Assembly: GCA_023678885.1 (NCBI GenBank)
Contig: CM042953.1
Span: 4,530,518 to 4,594,517 of the forward strand
DNA length: 64,000 nt
DNA from: Pogostemon cablin
Taxonomy: Eukaryota > Streptophyta > Magnoliopsida > Lamiales > Lamiaceae
Direction of reading: 5' to 3'
Shown here: positions 32,744 to 44,896 of the stretch, piece by piece
How positions within the stretch are numbered: position 1 is the stretch's first letter
Layout of the letters: each line of letters opens with the position of its first letter
Notes under the pieces: model-generated
Told to the model about the DNA's origin: nothing
Databases searched by the model: none
What the model saw: the letters and a program-made list of their open reading frames with translations, nothing else
Made by a program: the position numbers and the translations under genes

Positions 32744-34529
32744 ATCAGTCACCGGCCCAAGGAATTGCTCGAGATTGAACTTTATCATGATGCATGTGAG
32801 CATGCACGCATGAGTTTTTTTGTTGTCTGCTGATGGTGCCCACTGAGAGTAAAGTTAATCCCCCCCCCCTCCCCCCCCAAGGCGTTATTTGAATAATTGA
32901 TTCGGTGAAATTATTGCTTTATGAATGCAGCTCGACGAGTTAACGTTTCTTTAATGTCTTTAGGCTATTTTGGATGTTTTGAAGAGGAAAACATATTCTA
33001 GAAAGAGAAAACGGATTAGTAACTTTATTGTTTTTGTTGATAGTATAATATATCGAGTTTATAATGATGGTTAACCGAAGATAAATATGTAATTTTGAAA
33101 CATTAAAGGCGAAGCATTCTATGTAACTGATCCATTCTTGAAATCTTTTGTCATTTTTTATTGGATTAATTGTTAGCCCATACACCTTTTTGAACATTAT
33201 TGTTCTCAAATACATCCAACTTAAAACATTGTTAGGAGATTCCAAATAATCTAACCTAATGCCTGATATACCCCTAATTATAAGTTATAATTTGAAATAA
33301 GAAAATCTGATCTTGCCTAAAATATCTAATCAATTTTTTTAAATTAAATCATTATTGCCTATCAGACTAATTTCACATCTCACTGATTCTGCAATTAAAT
33401 CATCATTTATTATCACTTGATTCTGCAATTAAATCGTCATTTATCATCACTTTTCCTTTTTTCTGAGAACCATTCATCATCATTTTTCACACAAATTTGA
33501 AATCTGTAGTTCAATCTGCCATAAAAGCATGTGCGGAACACAAACATCAAAACGCAGCACATCATCATGGTCGTTCAACACACACATACATGTACTTCAT
33601 ACCTGAGTACTACATATGCTATCTGATGTATTTGAAACCTAAATACACATCATAATTTAAAAAAAAGAAATTTGCAGCACATTGCAACAACTTAACCAAT
33701 TACAGAACAAAATGTCAATAGGCATTTCTGATAAGAAGAGAAACAATCTGGAAGATAAGCCTTCGCAGCACACAAATTTCCATCCGCGCTGCACAAGATT
33801 ACAAAATGCAACACAAATTTTGGTTCAGCAGTACAAACAGAAGCAATATTAAGGGTTTGAAGAACACAAATAATAGGATAGATATCATAAGCACAAAGAA
33901 TACCTACAACATACCTCTGCCCGCCACACAAAAATTCAAACACAGGACATAAATGCTTTACAGTACACAAATCACAATATACAACACAATAATAGGCTTT
34001 TCTGTTAGCACAAGGCATATCTGTCAAATATGCATTCGCGGAACACAAATTTTAAAACATAGCACATCGTCATTGATGTCCAGCAATATGCTTCCAACAC
34101 GAAGCACGCAGTCGGGCTTTGCAGAACATAATTGCAACACGAAAAGTAACAACAACCTCATGATCCCAAACAACAAAATTTCGAATAGAAAATGTAGGCT
34201 ATATAATGGTTTGCAAACACATATCGGTTCAGCACTACACGTTGCTATCATAAAGATAACAAACACTCCAAAATCCATAAGCATCACAATAATAAACTGA
34301 AAACGCAACACATTAGTATGTACAAAAAACACATCTTTAAAAATTCGACCATCTATTGAAAATGAGTCCCATGAAACCAATAAGTCAACCAAAATACCAA
34401 AATATATGGTTCATCTAATCCTATAATAGCAAAATAATAGCATCCAAATCCAACAAACCAGTTTCTAAGAACAATTGAAGTGCTTATACTATAATAAAGA
34501 TGGTGCCTTCCAGCACACAAATATCAGTA
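32744..34529. other. 3' untranslated and intergenic sequence
   Basis: The 3' UTR begins at 32744. A run of C bases broken by one T is at 32860-32878. A 34-bp duplicated unit with TTCTGCAATTAAATC lies near 33389-33455. From about 33520 the dispersed repeats described below begin. No further gene was recognised. Confidence 0.6.
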
Positions 34530-35345
34530 TTACCCAAAAACACCATTATTCATTGGGTCTATGAACCATTCAACCATCTTGCTTCTATATTTCCTAGCTT
34601 CGGTGTGTGAAAGTTTCCCCGTTAGAATTGATTCATGCTTCAGCATTCTTTCAATTTGCATGCACACGATGACTCCGTAATCTAGAGAGTAAGGTGATTG
34701 TTGAATGCAGTCAACATCAAAAAGTTTCTTTGAGAAAGATTTGAGGAAAGGATGTTTAGGCTTACTCATTGTCAACTTTTCTAATATTTTTTGCTCAACA
34801 TAATCCACCTGTTGCACGTAACAATAAGAACCAACTTCATATTATTTTTATACCACAATTACATGAATTTTTGAATTCTAATATATAAGAGAGAACTAAC
34901 CAGAACCATGGCTCTCCGCTTATTAGTATCCATATAGTCCCTTCTTCGAGGTTTAATATTAAGCAAATTCCATTCACCACTTTCAAGTTCAAACTTTAAA
35001 AGAGTCCAGTGGTCTTCTTTGCTAATCATAGGAAAGACCATAACTGGTTTCTGAATGGCTATGTCTAATTTATGGTCAACCAATTTTTGAAGGTTCGAAT
35101 TCTGATGATATCCGTACTTCTCAATAAGTCCCTACATAATTTATACTAAGTGTAAGGATACTGTGCAGAATCTGCCAAGGCTTTTCAGCAAAAAAATTGC
35201 AATACATAGCACAATAATAGACTTTTCTGTTAAGCACAAAGGATATCTGCCAAATAACCATTTGCGGAACACAAAATTCAAACCGCATCACATCTTTATG
35301 GTTGTCCAGCACTATATTTCCAAATGTAGCACAGAACAACTGAAT
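33520..35345 (-). repeat. Diverged repeats around the Ulp1-like fragment
   Basis: Modules with TGCGGAACACAAA...CAGCACATC...ATGGTCGTCCA recur near 33524, 34033 and 35263, with a related CGCAGCACACAAATTT form near 33766. The minus-strand frames they create resemble each other (for example AYYCVVYCDLC and VYYCAMYCNFF). This reflects DNA repetition and is not evidence of genes. Confidence 0.6.
34530..35131 (-). pseudogene. Ulp1/C48-type cysteine protease fragment, transposon-associated
   Basis: Two minus-strand exons (35131-34901 and 34808-34530) join in phase across a GT-AG intron to give about 169 residues. Exon A has EDHWTLLKFELESGEWNLL, the region of the Ulp1 catalytic His. Exon B has CIQQSPYSLDYGVIVCMQIE, matching the Q...DCG(V/I)xVC region. 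The catalytic Cys position is Tyr, and the expected Asp after the His region is Asn, so this copy looks inactive. Ulp1 domains are common in plant Mutator- and CACTA-type elements. No transposase or terminal repeats were found nearby, so the parent element is unknown. The upstream part is not recognisable. Confidence 0.65.
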
Positions 35346-36051
35346 ACATTAATAAAGCAAATAACCTTCACACTGTTGCTTTCTCTTAGTCGTATAATAC
35401 ACTTCGTAATCTGAGTTCGAGTCAATATCCACTAATATTTGCTTATCTAATAGGATTGCATATCTCAAATAAATCAATAGAGCATGAAAATAATAGACAA
35501 CTAAACATCACTTTTATACAAGATGGATACCTTTTGAAATAGCTGAACGCTGTTGAGACATCTCTTACTTCTTCTACATATAACAAAGAAATAAATAATT
35601 TAATGCAAAAAGAAACTTCTTATACCTTTATGCACACAAAACCATTTATTGAACAAAAATAGATTTAAAATTCAATCATGTATGAAAATACAAAAACTTT
35701 TTTACTGCATAATATTTCAAGCTTCTGGTAAACTGCGGCAAATTTATGCACACACTAAAGTGATACCCACATTTTTTCTTTTTCTATCACGAAAAGTTCG
35801 AACAAGTGCTCATTTTTAAATCCCAGATAAAATATCCAGTGCAGCATTAAAATTACAACAAGAATGTGTACCCATCAAAGCTCTAAAATTGAATCAGTAC
35901 TACCTAATCAGCCGCTTTGATCTTTGATTTAAAAATAATTCATTAGTTTACCAAAGAATAAAGATGGGGAACAAAACAGAATACTTAAAATCCTAAATTT
36001 TCAAAAACATGCATGTGTAAGAAGCCAGACACATTTCTGATACCTTGTTCT
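35346..36051. other. AT-rich sequence, no gene recognised
   Basis: Left flank of the solo LTR at 36057. No long frame or clear repeat. Confidence 0.5.
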
Positions 36052-36056
36052 GAACA

Positions 36057-38281
36057 TGTGACACCACAAATTTTATAAAGAGAAGTTTGCATATTATTTT
36101 CCTAAATAATTTGGATAAATAGGGCATGACCAAAAATTTCCTTTAATAAATAAATATGTGCTGATGCAAATCAGAAGGTAATAAATAGATAGGGAACTAG
36201 TCCCACAAGTTTCAAACAAGCTTTAAATAATCAATGCAAAGTTAAAAGAAAATAAATAAGGTTAAGTCCTTTAAGTCTCTGCAAAAGACCTTTTGAAATA
36301 TTAGTGCAGGCTTTTAAAAGTAGAGGACTATAAGTTTATTTCAACAAGTACATCGCCATGTAAATATGCAGGACTAGTTTAATAGAAATCCAAACATGTA
36401 GGACATATTACTACTAATTAAAAATAAATAAATAGGGGATTCTTTTGCAAAGAAAAAATGTACTAAATAGGGGTTGGTCCCGTAAGTTTTTGTAAAAAGG
36501 TTTCCAAGGTTATATTCAAGTAGCAAGTTAAAAAGAACAAATTAAACTCGAACACTCATGAAACATGAAACCACCGAACTAAATCACAACCTTAAGCATG
36601 CAGCTGACCAACATACAGGACTTGGAAAATTTGCAAATTAAAAACCAGTTGGCTTTTATTCCAAAATTTCCTCCAATTGCACTACCTATTCGAACTAATT
36701 AACTACTGTTACCCACGACCAATTAAATATTCTTCCAACATGTATAACTTAGGTGGTACAACAAGGTACAAGACACATACTAACAAATCCACTAACTTCA
36801 TGCATGCGGGCACACTTCTGTAAACATCAATGTAAATTAACATGCTTGTCAACAGAAAATCCATAAAAATATAGTTTGGTCTGACTCCTGTCATAAACGA
36901 CTACAGTGCAAGACCCAAGAACTACCACTGCATTCTACAACTTAGGTCCACCTACAAAGTTATTATTTTATTTTAAATTAAGACATTGGCACACACTGAC
37001 CACCATAACAATTACTTATTTCAATTTCAGATGGCAGACATATGCATCAAATTGCATGCTAACTGATACCCCAAACAAAATAGTCAACATAACATAAGTA
37101 CACTTTCGATTCAAAAGGTCAATTCTCATAATGCATTCGAACCCGAATATAAAATTCATCCAACAATATCAACGAATTAAATTTCAGAAAACTCTACCGA
37201 GGACATATGCTCAAACATGTGAGTCATCACACTTCAAGTTTAGCAAATTTCTCGAATTTAAAGCAAATACGCAGCCTATAAACTGCAGTTTTTCCAAACA
37301 TTTTATTTAGTCTCCTCGCCTATGCGCCCCCTCGTACGCTTTCGCCACGCTTAACCTGAGATATGATAATTATCGGGGTGAGCAAACACAAGCTCAGTGA
37401 AGACTTAAACATGCTTACATACGTCAAATAAATCATATGCGAGAGTTTATTTTCACTTACAATACAATCCTGTCATGTCAATATGGCACCTTTCGGCCCA
37501 ATATTCGTATAATGTTACGATATCGCGATTCGTTAGTAAGGCACCCTTTACGGCCTATACCCATGTAGTAGTATGGCACTATTACAGCCAATACCCATGT
37601 AACATATGATTTCATAAATTTCAAGTACAATCACAATGTGATAAAATTTCCAATCAACTTCAACTTTCACATATGAATATAATTCAACACACATAAGATG
37701 AGAAAATCCCCACCTTTTTACCACGTGAAGACTTAGGTTCAAGTATAAAACACCGCGATCAAAATCCCTCGAAACCTATAATCATACAACTACATATTAC
37801 TAACCAAAACGTAATACTATGATAGAGGGTAGAAGAATAGGGGGAATAGAGATAGAACATAAAATGATGGAAGTAAAAGGAGAAGAGAAAGAGATTGAAG
37901 GCACTGTTACCCTTTTCCCTTCGTACAAGTACAGCCACTTGAAGAAAAGCAAGAAATTAAAAGCGTGATTGATTGAAAGATGATCTGAATTTTATAGTAA
38001 TGTGGCTGACCAACAACCCCAGAAAAATAGACGCGTAGGATTTGTCAAACTTTCCTTAGTAAGGAGAATAAATTTAGGATTGATTGCAGGGTGATATCTC
38101 CTTCACAGATTAGACGAGATAATTTGATTTCTTGGGCATGAAGAGATTTTCTTAAATAAGGGAAGTGTATAAAATCTAATTTCTCTTCTTTGTTCACGCT
38201 GTTTGGGAAAATAATTGGACTTTTGAAATAACTGGGCCAAACATATACGTAAATGAATTCATAAAATTCTGGGGTGTTACA
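36057..38281 (-). repeat. Solo LTR, family 2 (2,225 bp)
   Basis: The plus-strand ends are TGTGACACCACAAA and CTGGGGTGTTACA. GAACA is duplicated exactly at 36052-36056 and 38282-38286. The ends are TG...CA and inverted (TGTRACACC). TGTAACACCCC at the minus-strand start is usual for plant gypsy LTRs, which suggests minus orientation. No internal coding region is present, so it is a solo LTR left by LTR-LTR recombination. An interior block with GGGGTGAGCAAACACAAGCTCAGTG recurs in the second copy near 48423. Confidence 0.85.
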
Positions 38282-38286
38282 GAACA

Positions 38287-39024
38287 GCCATTAACGAGAA
38301 CACAAAACAGGTTTTACAATGAATTACTAGAACATTACACACAAGTCCACACAATGTGCAGACACCTAACTTTAAATTAGTTGTAATGTGAAAAATATTA
38401 AATTATGCCCTAAAAATTGGGTAGAACGATAAACTGGAAAAAACTTACCTTTGGCACTCTGTGTCATTGGTTTCCTGAATAGAAAATTCTTCATCGCCTT
38501 GAGTTCTTTGTGTGGAGAATATGTGACAAGGATTCAACTCATCTTTCAAAAATCCTAACTTCAAAAGAAACTCCTCAGTGAAGGAATTCTAATGAATTTA
38601 TGTGATATATGGCTTTTAAGAAGATGTCATAAATTTTGTGCAGCACAAAATTAAGAAATGGATAACAGACATAATTGAGAATGATACTATAATTAAGGAG
38701 CACAATTATAGGGATATTCTAACTTCCCTGATTCTGAACACAGTTTGGGATATATGGATAGTATAGGAATTTCAATACTTAATTTTGTATCTAGTTATAA
38801 TATTTTATGACTCATGTATTGCATAGTTATACTAGTATATAATTTGTACCTTACGGTAACCAACTCTTTTTTATTTCCTGTTTTTTCGGTTATTTAATCC
38901 TTAATTTATCCATCTATTATTTTAGGTATCAACACGCATATATTACTAATACAATTAAAACATGACTCGTATACTTTCATTAACATAATTACGGGTTAGA
39001 CCCGTCAATTAATTAATAAACGTT
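38287..39024. other. AT-rich flank, no gene recognised
   Basis: It continues the AACACAAA-containing sequence found left of the solo LTR. A short minus-strand exon-like segment near 38450-38520 ends at a GT. No protein family recognised. Confidence 0.4.
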
Positions 39025-39142
39025 GGCAGCGTGAAAGTAGGGATAAAAGAGGAAGAGGGCGCCAGCGTGTAAGTAAAGATGTAGGGATGAAAGAGGAGGG
39101 GGGACGCCAACGTGAAAGTAGGGACGAAAGAGGAAGGGGGCT
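39025..39142. repeat. Minisatellite, three units
   Basis: Three diverged units of roughly 35-48 bp containing CGTGAAAGTAGGGA(T/C)(A/G)AAAGAGGAAG, ending in GGGGG runs. Confidence 0.75.
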
Positions 39143-39868
39143 CGTTGTACATGAACTAGGAAAATATTTTTATTATTTAATAATTATTATATTAATTATT
39201 AAAAGTATTATGACTTTTTATTTTATTTTTTATAAAAAATATACATTATTTTTTCATTATTAAGCATCACTTTTTATTAAAAATTTTATCACTTTTATTC
39301 ATTTCACGAAGTGTTAAAATAGTTCAATTAGATGATTATTACGTTTTTATCGATCACATATCATTAAAAATATTATCGCTTTTTATTTATCTCACAAATA
39401 GTTTATAAAATTGTTCAATTTGACTATTATTATTATTATTTATTGATTATATATAACTTTTTATCAAAAATATATTAACTTTTATGCGATCTATTAATTA
39501 TTATGAAATAGGTTAATTGATCGGTTTTCACTTTTAATTAAATATATATCAATTTTTATTAAAAATATTATTACTTTTTATTCATTTTTTTTTAATTTTT
39601 GTAACAATTTAATCGGATAACTATCACTTTTCTTTGATCAAATATTACTTTTATTGAAAATATTATCACTTTTTAATTATTTTATTAATTACTAATGAAA
39701 TGGAATAATATGATTTTACATTTATCACTTTTCTTTGATCAAATGTCATCTTTTATTTAAATTGTTAAATTTATAATATTTTTTTAGGAATAAATTAATT
39801 TTATCACAAATTGTTAAATAGAAGAATAGTAATGAAATTATATCTATTTAAAAGAAACATAAAAAATA

Positions 39869-40220
39869 AGAGTTGATCTCTTGTGTCCCTAGGTGCACAA
39901 AGTGTATATAAGGGTACATCATTTTGTTTTAAAGAGTATACACAAAGGTACAATATTTTGTTTTAAAAGGTATGCACTTTCATTAATTTTTTTTCCAAGA
40001 AATAAATGGTACACGTCCTTATACTATAAGGTATACAATTTAATATTGACAATGTCTCCTGTGCGCCCGGGCACACGAATTTAGATTTGTGTGCCCAGAT
40101 CCAACTTGAACCAAATAAGAAATTAACCCAAATCTATTTTTTATCCTTATATAATATTCATTATCTTAGTGGGCACGCGGATCTAAACCCGTGCGCCTGG
40201 GTGCACGAGAGCCTCACTCT
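39869..40220. mobile_element. Putative MITE with GC-rich palindromic ends
   Basis: The left end AGAGTTGATCTCTTGTG...CTAGGTGCAC and the right end GTGCGCCTGGGTGCACGAGAGCCTCACTCT are imperfect inverted repeats. An inner GTGCGCCCGGGCACAC is at 40061-40076. No coding frame. The class is uncertain. Confidence 0.5.
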
Positions 40221-41068
40221 TTAATATAAAAGGGTATCTGGGCGCACGGTACCCCGAGTACACACAAGTTTTAGCCAAAAATGAATTCATTTAAAAAAAA
40301 ATTTAAATTAATAGAAAATTATTACTTTTAAAAGAAGAATAGAAAATGAGTTATTAAAAAAAAAGAAATCAACATTTTACGGGCTCGAACACACGTCCTT
40401 GTCACAGAGGAAGGATGCACCACAACAATAATAATGAAATACACTTTGAATTTAACAAATAAAATAAGTACATGAGAAAATGCGCTCCAATCGGTAAATT
40501 GGGGAATCCGTCTCACAGAATGAGATCCATGAGACGATCTCACACAAGTCATTGTCTATAACTATTTACTACACATAAAATAATAATACTTTTTAAATCA
40601 CGTGCAAGAAGTCAATGGATATATTGACAATGGACAGAGACAATATTTTCTTGTTTCTTTTTCTTTTTCTGTCCTTTTTTCTTGTGTTCATTAATTATTT
40701 GGATTTTTTTTCTTTAATTTTGTCCTGTCATGCTTTCAGTCATCCTAAATTTTTGTTATTTCAGACCCTTAATTTTAATTTTTTGAAATTTTCCTTTTAA
40801 CCTAATTAAAAAATAAAATGTTGCATAGCTTGAGGGATAGGAAATAAAAAAAGTAATACAACTACTTTTATAAGAGGTATTTTTTGTGAGTACAGATATA
40901 TGTGAAACGAGTCGATTCATTAATAAAATATGCATGTTATATAAGTCAAGTACGCTTATTAGTAGTTAAAATATGATTATAGTGAATCATATTATAATAC
41001 CTAGAATTATACTTTAATGAATTATTTATCATAGTATTTTTTAGTTATCAATAAACATATTTTACATA
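40221..41068. other. AT-rich sequence, no gene recognised
   Basis: Only a short element-like segment near 40508-40548 with ATGAGACGATCTCACAC, related to 21985-22013. Confidence 0.4.
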
Positions 41069-41440
41069 GAGTGAGGCTTGCGTGCGCCCGGGCGCACGGG
41101 AACACATTCCGTGCGCCTTTAGAAATTTAGTATTATGGGTAAGGGTAATTAATAATAGGTACACTATTTTATTCTAAAGGGTATACACTTTTCATTAATA
41201 TTTTTTTTTCTTTTGAAAATAAAGGGTACACATTTTTATACTAAAGGGTATACAATTTAACACACAATTCTAAAGGCGCACGGAGTATTGTCCATGCGTC
41301 CAGATACACACAATAATTTTCTTTAGAAAATAAAGATTACACATCTTTATACTAAAGGGTATACAATTTAACAAAAATTTTAAAGGCGCACGGAATGTGG
41401 TCCGTACGCCCGGGTGCACAGAATTTTTGCCTTTTACATA
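41069..41440. mobile_element. Second putative MITE of the GCGCCCGGGCGC family
   Basis: It starts GAGTGAGGCTTGCGTGCGCCCG, includes the perfect palindrome GTGCGCCCGGGCGCAC at 41092-41107, and ends near GTACGCCCGGGTGCAC. It shares the AGGCGCACGGA repeats and ACTAAAGGGTATACA spacers with 39869-40220. Confidence 0.5.
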
Positions 41441-41563
41441 TATAAAAATCATACTTAAACACATTTCATAATTTATCTCATATGAATATTGTCTCAGCGG
41501 CTATTCACACACCCAATTTTATTAAACATTCCCAAATAACTAAATATATCCCCTCAAACTAAA

Positions 41564-41565
<2 letters not shown>

Positions 41566-41603
<38 letters not shown>
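41566..41603. repeat. (AT)n microsatellite
   Basis: About 19 AT units. Confidence 0.95.
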
Positions 41604-41607
<4 letters not shown>

Positions 41608-41755
41608 CATACCCCATTTTAGACAATTTTACTCTTTAAATTAAATCAAACATCTTAATTAAAACTGATTGTATTTAAAGAGAAATAGAAAAACTCCTTC
41701 CAATCTAAACGATGGCCATCTCTTTCTCACTTCATACCTGATAATCTTAGGGTTA

Positions 41756-44199
41756 TGATGAGAATGACAAATAAGCGTGTTTTAGTGTCTAATTTAACAC
41801 CTTTTTGATAGGAATTATTGTCATATATTAGCACAAGTGTCTTATATTCAATATATTTGAGAAAAATGTGCATTTGAGGTGTTTTATTGTGTTTTAGGTG
41901 GAAAAAGGATTAAAAGTGCGAAATTAGAGGAATGCTGAAAAATGCACATTCAACTTTCATAATTTTTTTATATTCGTGTAGAGCTTAAAACTGATAGTGT
42001 GATATATGATTGGATTACCACGGAAGATAGGATTATTTTGGCGCAAGAATCACTCAAATTGGAGATTTATGCTCAAAATCGTGAGGTCGCGCAGCTGCCG
42101 ACGAGAATTTCCGAGAATTTTCGAATTTTTTTGAAAATTAGCCCATAATTCCTATTTCTTGGAGCACAATTAATCTCCTTACTACATAATCCTCCATTAT
42201 TCATCCATATCTTTTATTTTCCTTATTTCATTCCCTTCTCACACCTATATATATTTTACATCATTATTCAAGTGAGAAGGCACAACGACAATCATCCTAC
42301 ACCCCACAAGGGGGATTATCCCCCAGACTATCATCCACATCCATCCCTTCATACATCCATCACTGTGAAGATTCGTCTGTGGAATCAAGAAGGAGAACCA
42401 AGAGGATTTGAAGAGACGGAAGAAAGAAGGAAGTAGATTGCTACACCAAGGGTTTTCCTAATTATTTTCTTCTATTTTCTAATTTTTCAGACTATGGGTA
42501 AGATCTATCCAACACCCATGATTGTTCATCACAACATCATGGGCTAGAACCGTTTTGGTAGATCTAGGGTTTTGAAGGATTTATGAATTAATTATACTAC
42601 AAGAAATTTTATCAATACCTACATATAAAATGCCCACACATGAAATGTGTGATTAAATTGTGACACATAATATTTTTATGTGTGGGTAATGTAACAAATT
42701 TAAAGTACTTAATTATGACATTTAAAATGTGTCACTAAAAATCAATAATAACATTTTAATTTTCTTATTATTTTTTATATTAAGAATTCCCACACATGAG
42801 TATAGATATTATAATTGTGTGACTAATAATATATTATTTAGCTACACATAAAATTTATTTGTGGCTAAAAAGAAAATCACATGTGATGATATGATAGTTT
42901 ATTTGATAAAAATAATTAATTAATAAAAAATACAAATTAAAAACTAAATTACTAATAAAGTATTATCAAAATATAATAATATTTAGATAGAATAGCTTAT
43001 TTTGGAAACATATCCTATGTATACATAAATATAATTATCAAAGAATAAAATGAAATACCTATATAGCCTAGTGGCTAAAGCTTCATTTCACGCATTTGCT
43101 GGTACAGGTTCAAATCTTGCAAGAAACAATAAATAAATAAAATATACATGTTAAATGAAAAATCACTAACCACTAATTGAAATAAATATTTCTTTAAACT
43201 TTTAGCTACATAATTATAGCCCTTCACAAGGATAAAAGTTAAAGATTTACTAACACAATATAATATATCTAAGTAAAAACTTTTAGCTACATAATTATAG
43301 TAACACATGGTTACACTTATTTTATGTGAGGGTAAAAAACAATGTCCACACAAAAATGAATTTTACCCACACATACAATGAGTGGGTAAAACCCAAATTT
43401 CTTGTAGTAAACTCTCTTGTGTATCCTCCGTACAACACTACTTGTGGATTTATTTTATATATGATTATGCTTTCTTAATCCATATTTATGGTCGTTTTGT
43501 GCATCTCCAATTGGTATATAGAGTCTGAATATATATCTTGGTTGTAGATTGAGTGCATTTACCGCTGAACAGGATTCCATGTTATGATTCTAAGTGAGGG
43601 GACTTCGAATCTTTATTAAAACTATCATCTTTGAATGTTTATTAATTGAATTGAATTCGGGTTAGTAAGCAGGATAAAGAGGGTAATTTTATAGTACATA
43701 TAAAGGGAGATCATATCAGGTTAGATTCCAGACATGAGAAATAATTGATACTGATAGTACCTAGAAAGGGGGGTGAAATTACGTCTCTTGCTCTGAGGTT
43801 ATTCACATGTGTTACACGCATATTTACTTGTGTCTATAGAGTAGATTTGTATGGTTTAGTGATGCGTCCATAGTCCAGAAGGCAGAGTCGGCCTGCACTT
43901 GAGAGGGAAGTTAAGTAGTAAAACTGGATTACCCTAGAGCTATCTATTCTCCATTCTTGAGACACTTTCGAATTCTTTCAATGCTATTTATTTTATTTGT
44001 TATTTTAAATTAATTGTTTATTAGTTAATAATTCAATCCTCAAATGTTATTGCCTTTCGTCTTAATTAATTTAGCAAATAATTAAATTGATAATACGCCT
44101 TCCTTTGGGTTCGATATTTAACTTGGTCGCTTGCTTAAATTGCAACTGATATCCTTAATACTTGGGGATTCATTTTGCGTGCAAAGAAAATGCGCATCA
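41756..44199 (+). repeat. Solo LTR of the Athila-type family, interrupted by a DNA transposon
   Basis: It starts TGATGAGAATGAC and ends TGCGCATCA, colinear with LTR 1 over most of its length but diverged. The 5-bp flanks are GGTTA and AGTTA, one mismatch, consistent with an old TSD. It lacks the GGTTCGACC array seen in the other LTRs. Without the insert it is about 1.63 kb. No internal region is present on either side. Confidence 0.8.
42595..43409. mobile_element. Non-autonomous TIR DNA transposon, CACTA-like ends (about 815 bp)
   Basis: Perfect 15-bp inverted ends TACTACAAGAAATTT...AAATTTCTTGTAGTA. The interior repeats ACACAT(A)AAAT / TGTGTGGGTAA motifs in both orientations and has no transposase. 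ACTACAAGAAA resembles CACTA-family ends. The TSD is unclear: TA if the element starts at CTACAAG. Confidence 0.75.
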
Positions 44200-44891
44200 A
44201 GTTACAACTCACCTTATCGTTTTGAAGTTAATTATTCTGTTATTTTTGTTTTGAGTCTTTCTCTTCAATTTTGATTCATTTGCAATATTTTTGTTTTGAT
44301 TCATTATTGTTTCTGTGTTGGTGTTATTCAGTCTTCAATTTGAATTTATTTTTGCTTTGAGAGATAATTGTTTGGATTTTGCAAGGAGAGAGAGTTTTTG
44401 TCATTTTATTTGGAGGTTGTGACGGCCACGTGAATGCTTGAAAATAATTGCTAAGGTTAATAGACCTATAATCCCCAATGTGGCTAGTTCTAATGAATTT
44501 AGGAAAAATGAGTAAGAAATTTGGAGTTGATGCGGCCTTTAGGCATGTGGTTATGAGTAAAGAAGAATATAACAACAGAGAAAAGATCATCAGTAATAAC
44601 ATTCAATCATTTTTGATAAAAAAAAATACCCCTCAAATCATCTATACCTGGAAAACTATGCGACAAAAGATAAAAAAAATTATCTTGATTTCAGTGGCAT
44701 CCAGCGTGAGTAAGAACTTCGTTATGCAACAAATTAAATGCTTGCCACGTGTCATAATCAATGCCCAAAATTCAATACATGCCCCAAGGGTTTAATGGTC
44801 ATTTGTAGGGTATAATTTTTTTATATTGTGAAATACCAATGAAACACGGAATGTGGAACAGAGAATTCAACTTAAATGTGGTTGCCAATTC
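44200..44891. other. No gene recognised
   Basis: T-rich sequence with repeated TTTTGATTCATT near 44262-44310. A 105-codon frame at 44478-44795 has no recognised domain and is probably chance. Confidence 0.4.
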
Positions 44892-44896
44892 TATTC

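Noticed and set aside
33692..34392. Cys-rich minus-strand frames (118 and 122 codons) as small secreted proteins
   Set aside because: They lie in the diverged DNA repeats, lack a signal peptide pattern, and alternative frames are equally open.
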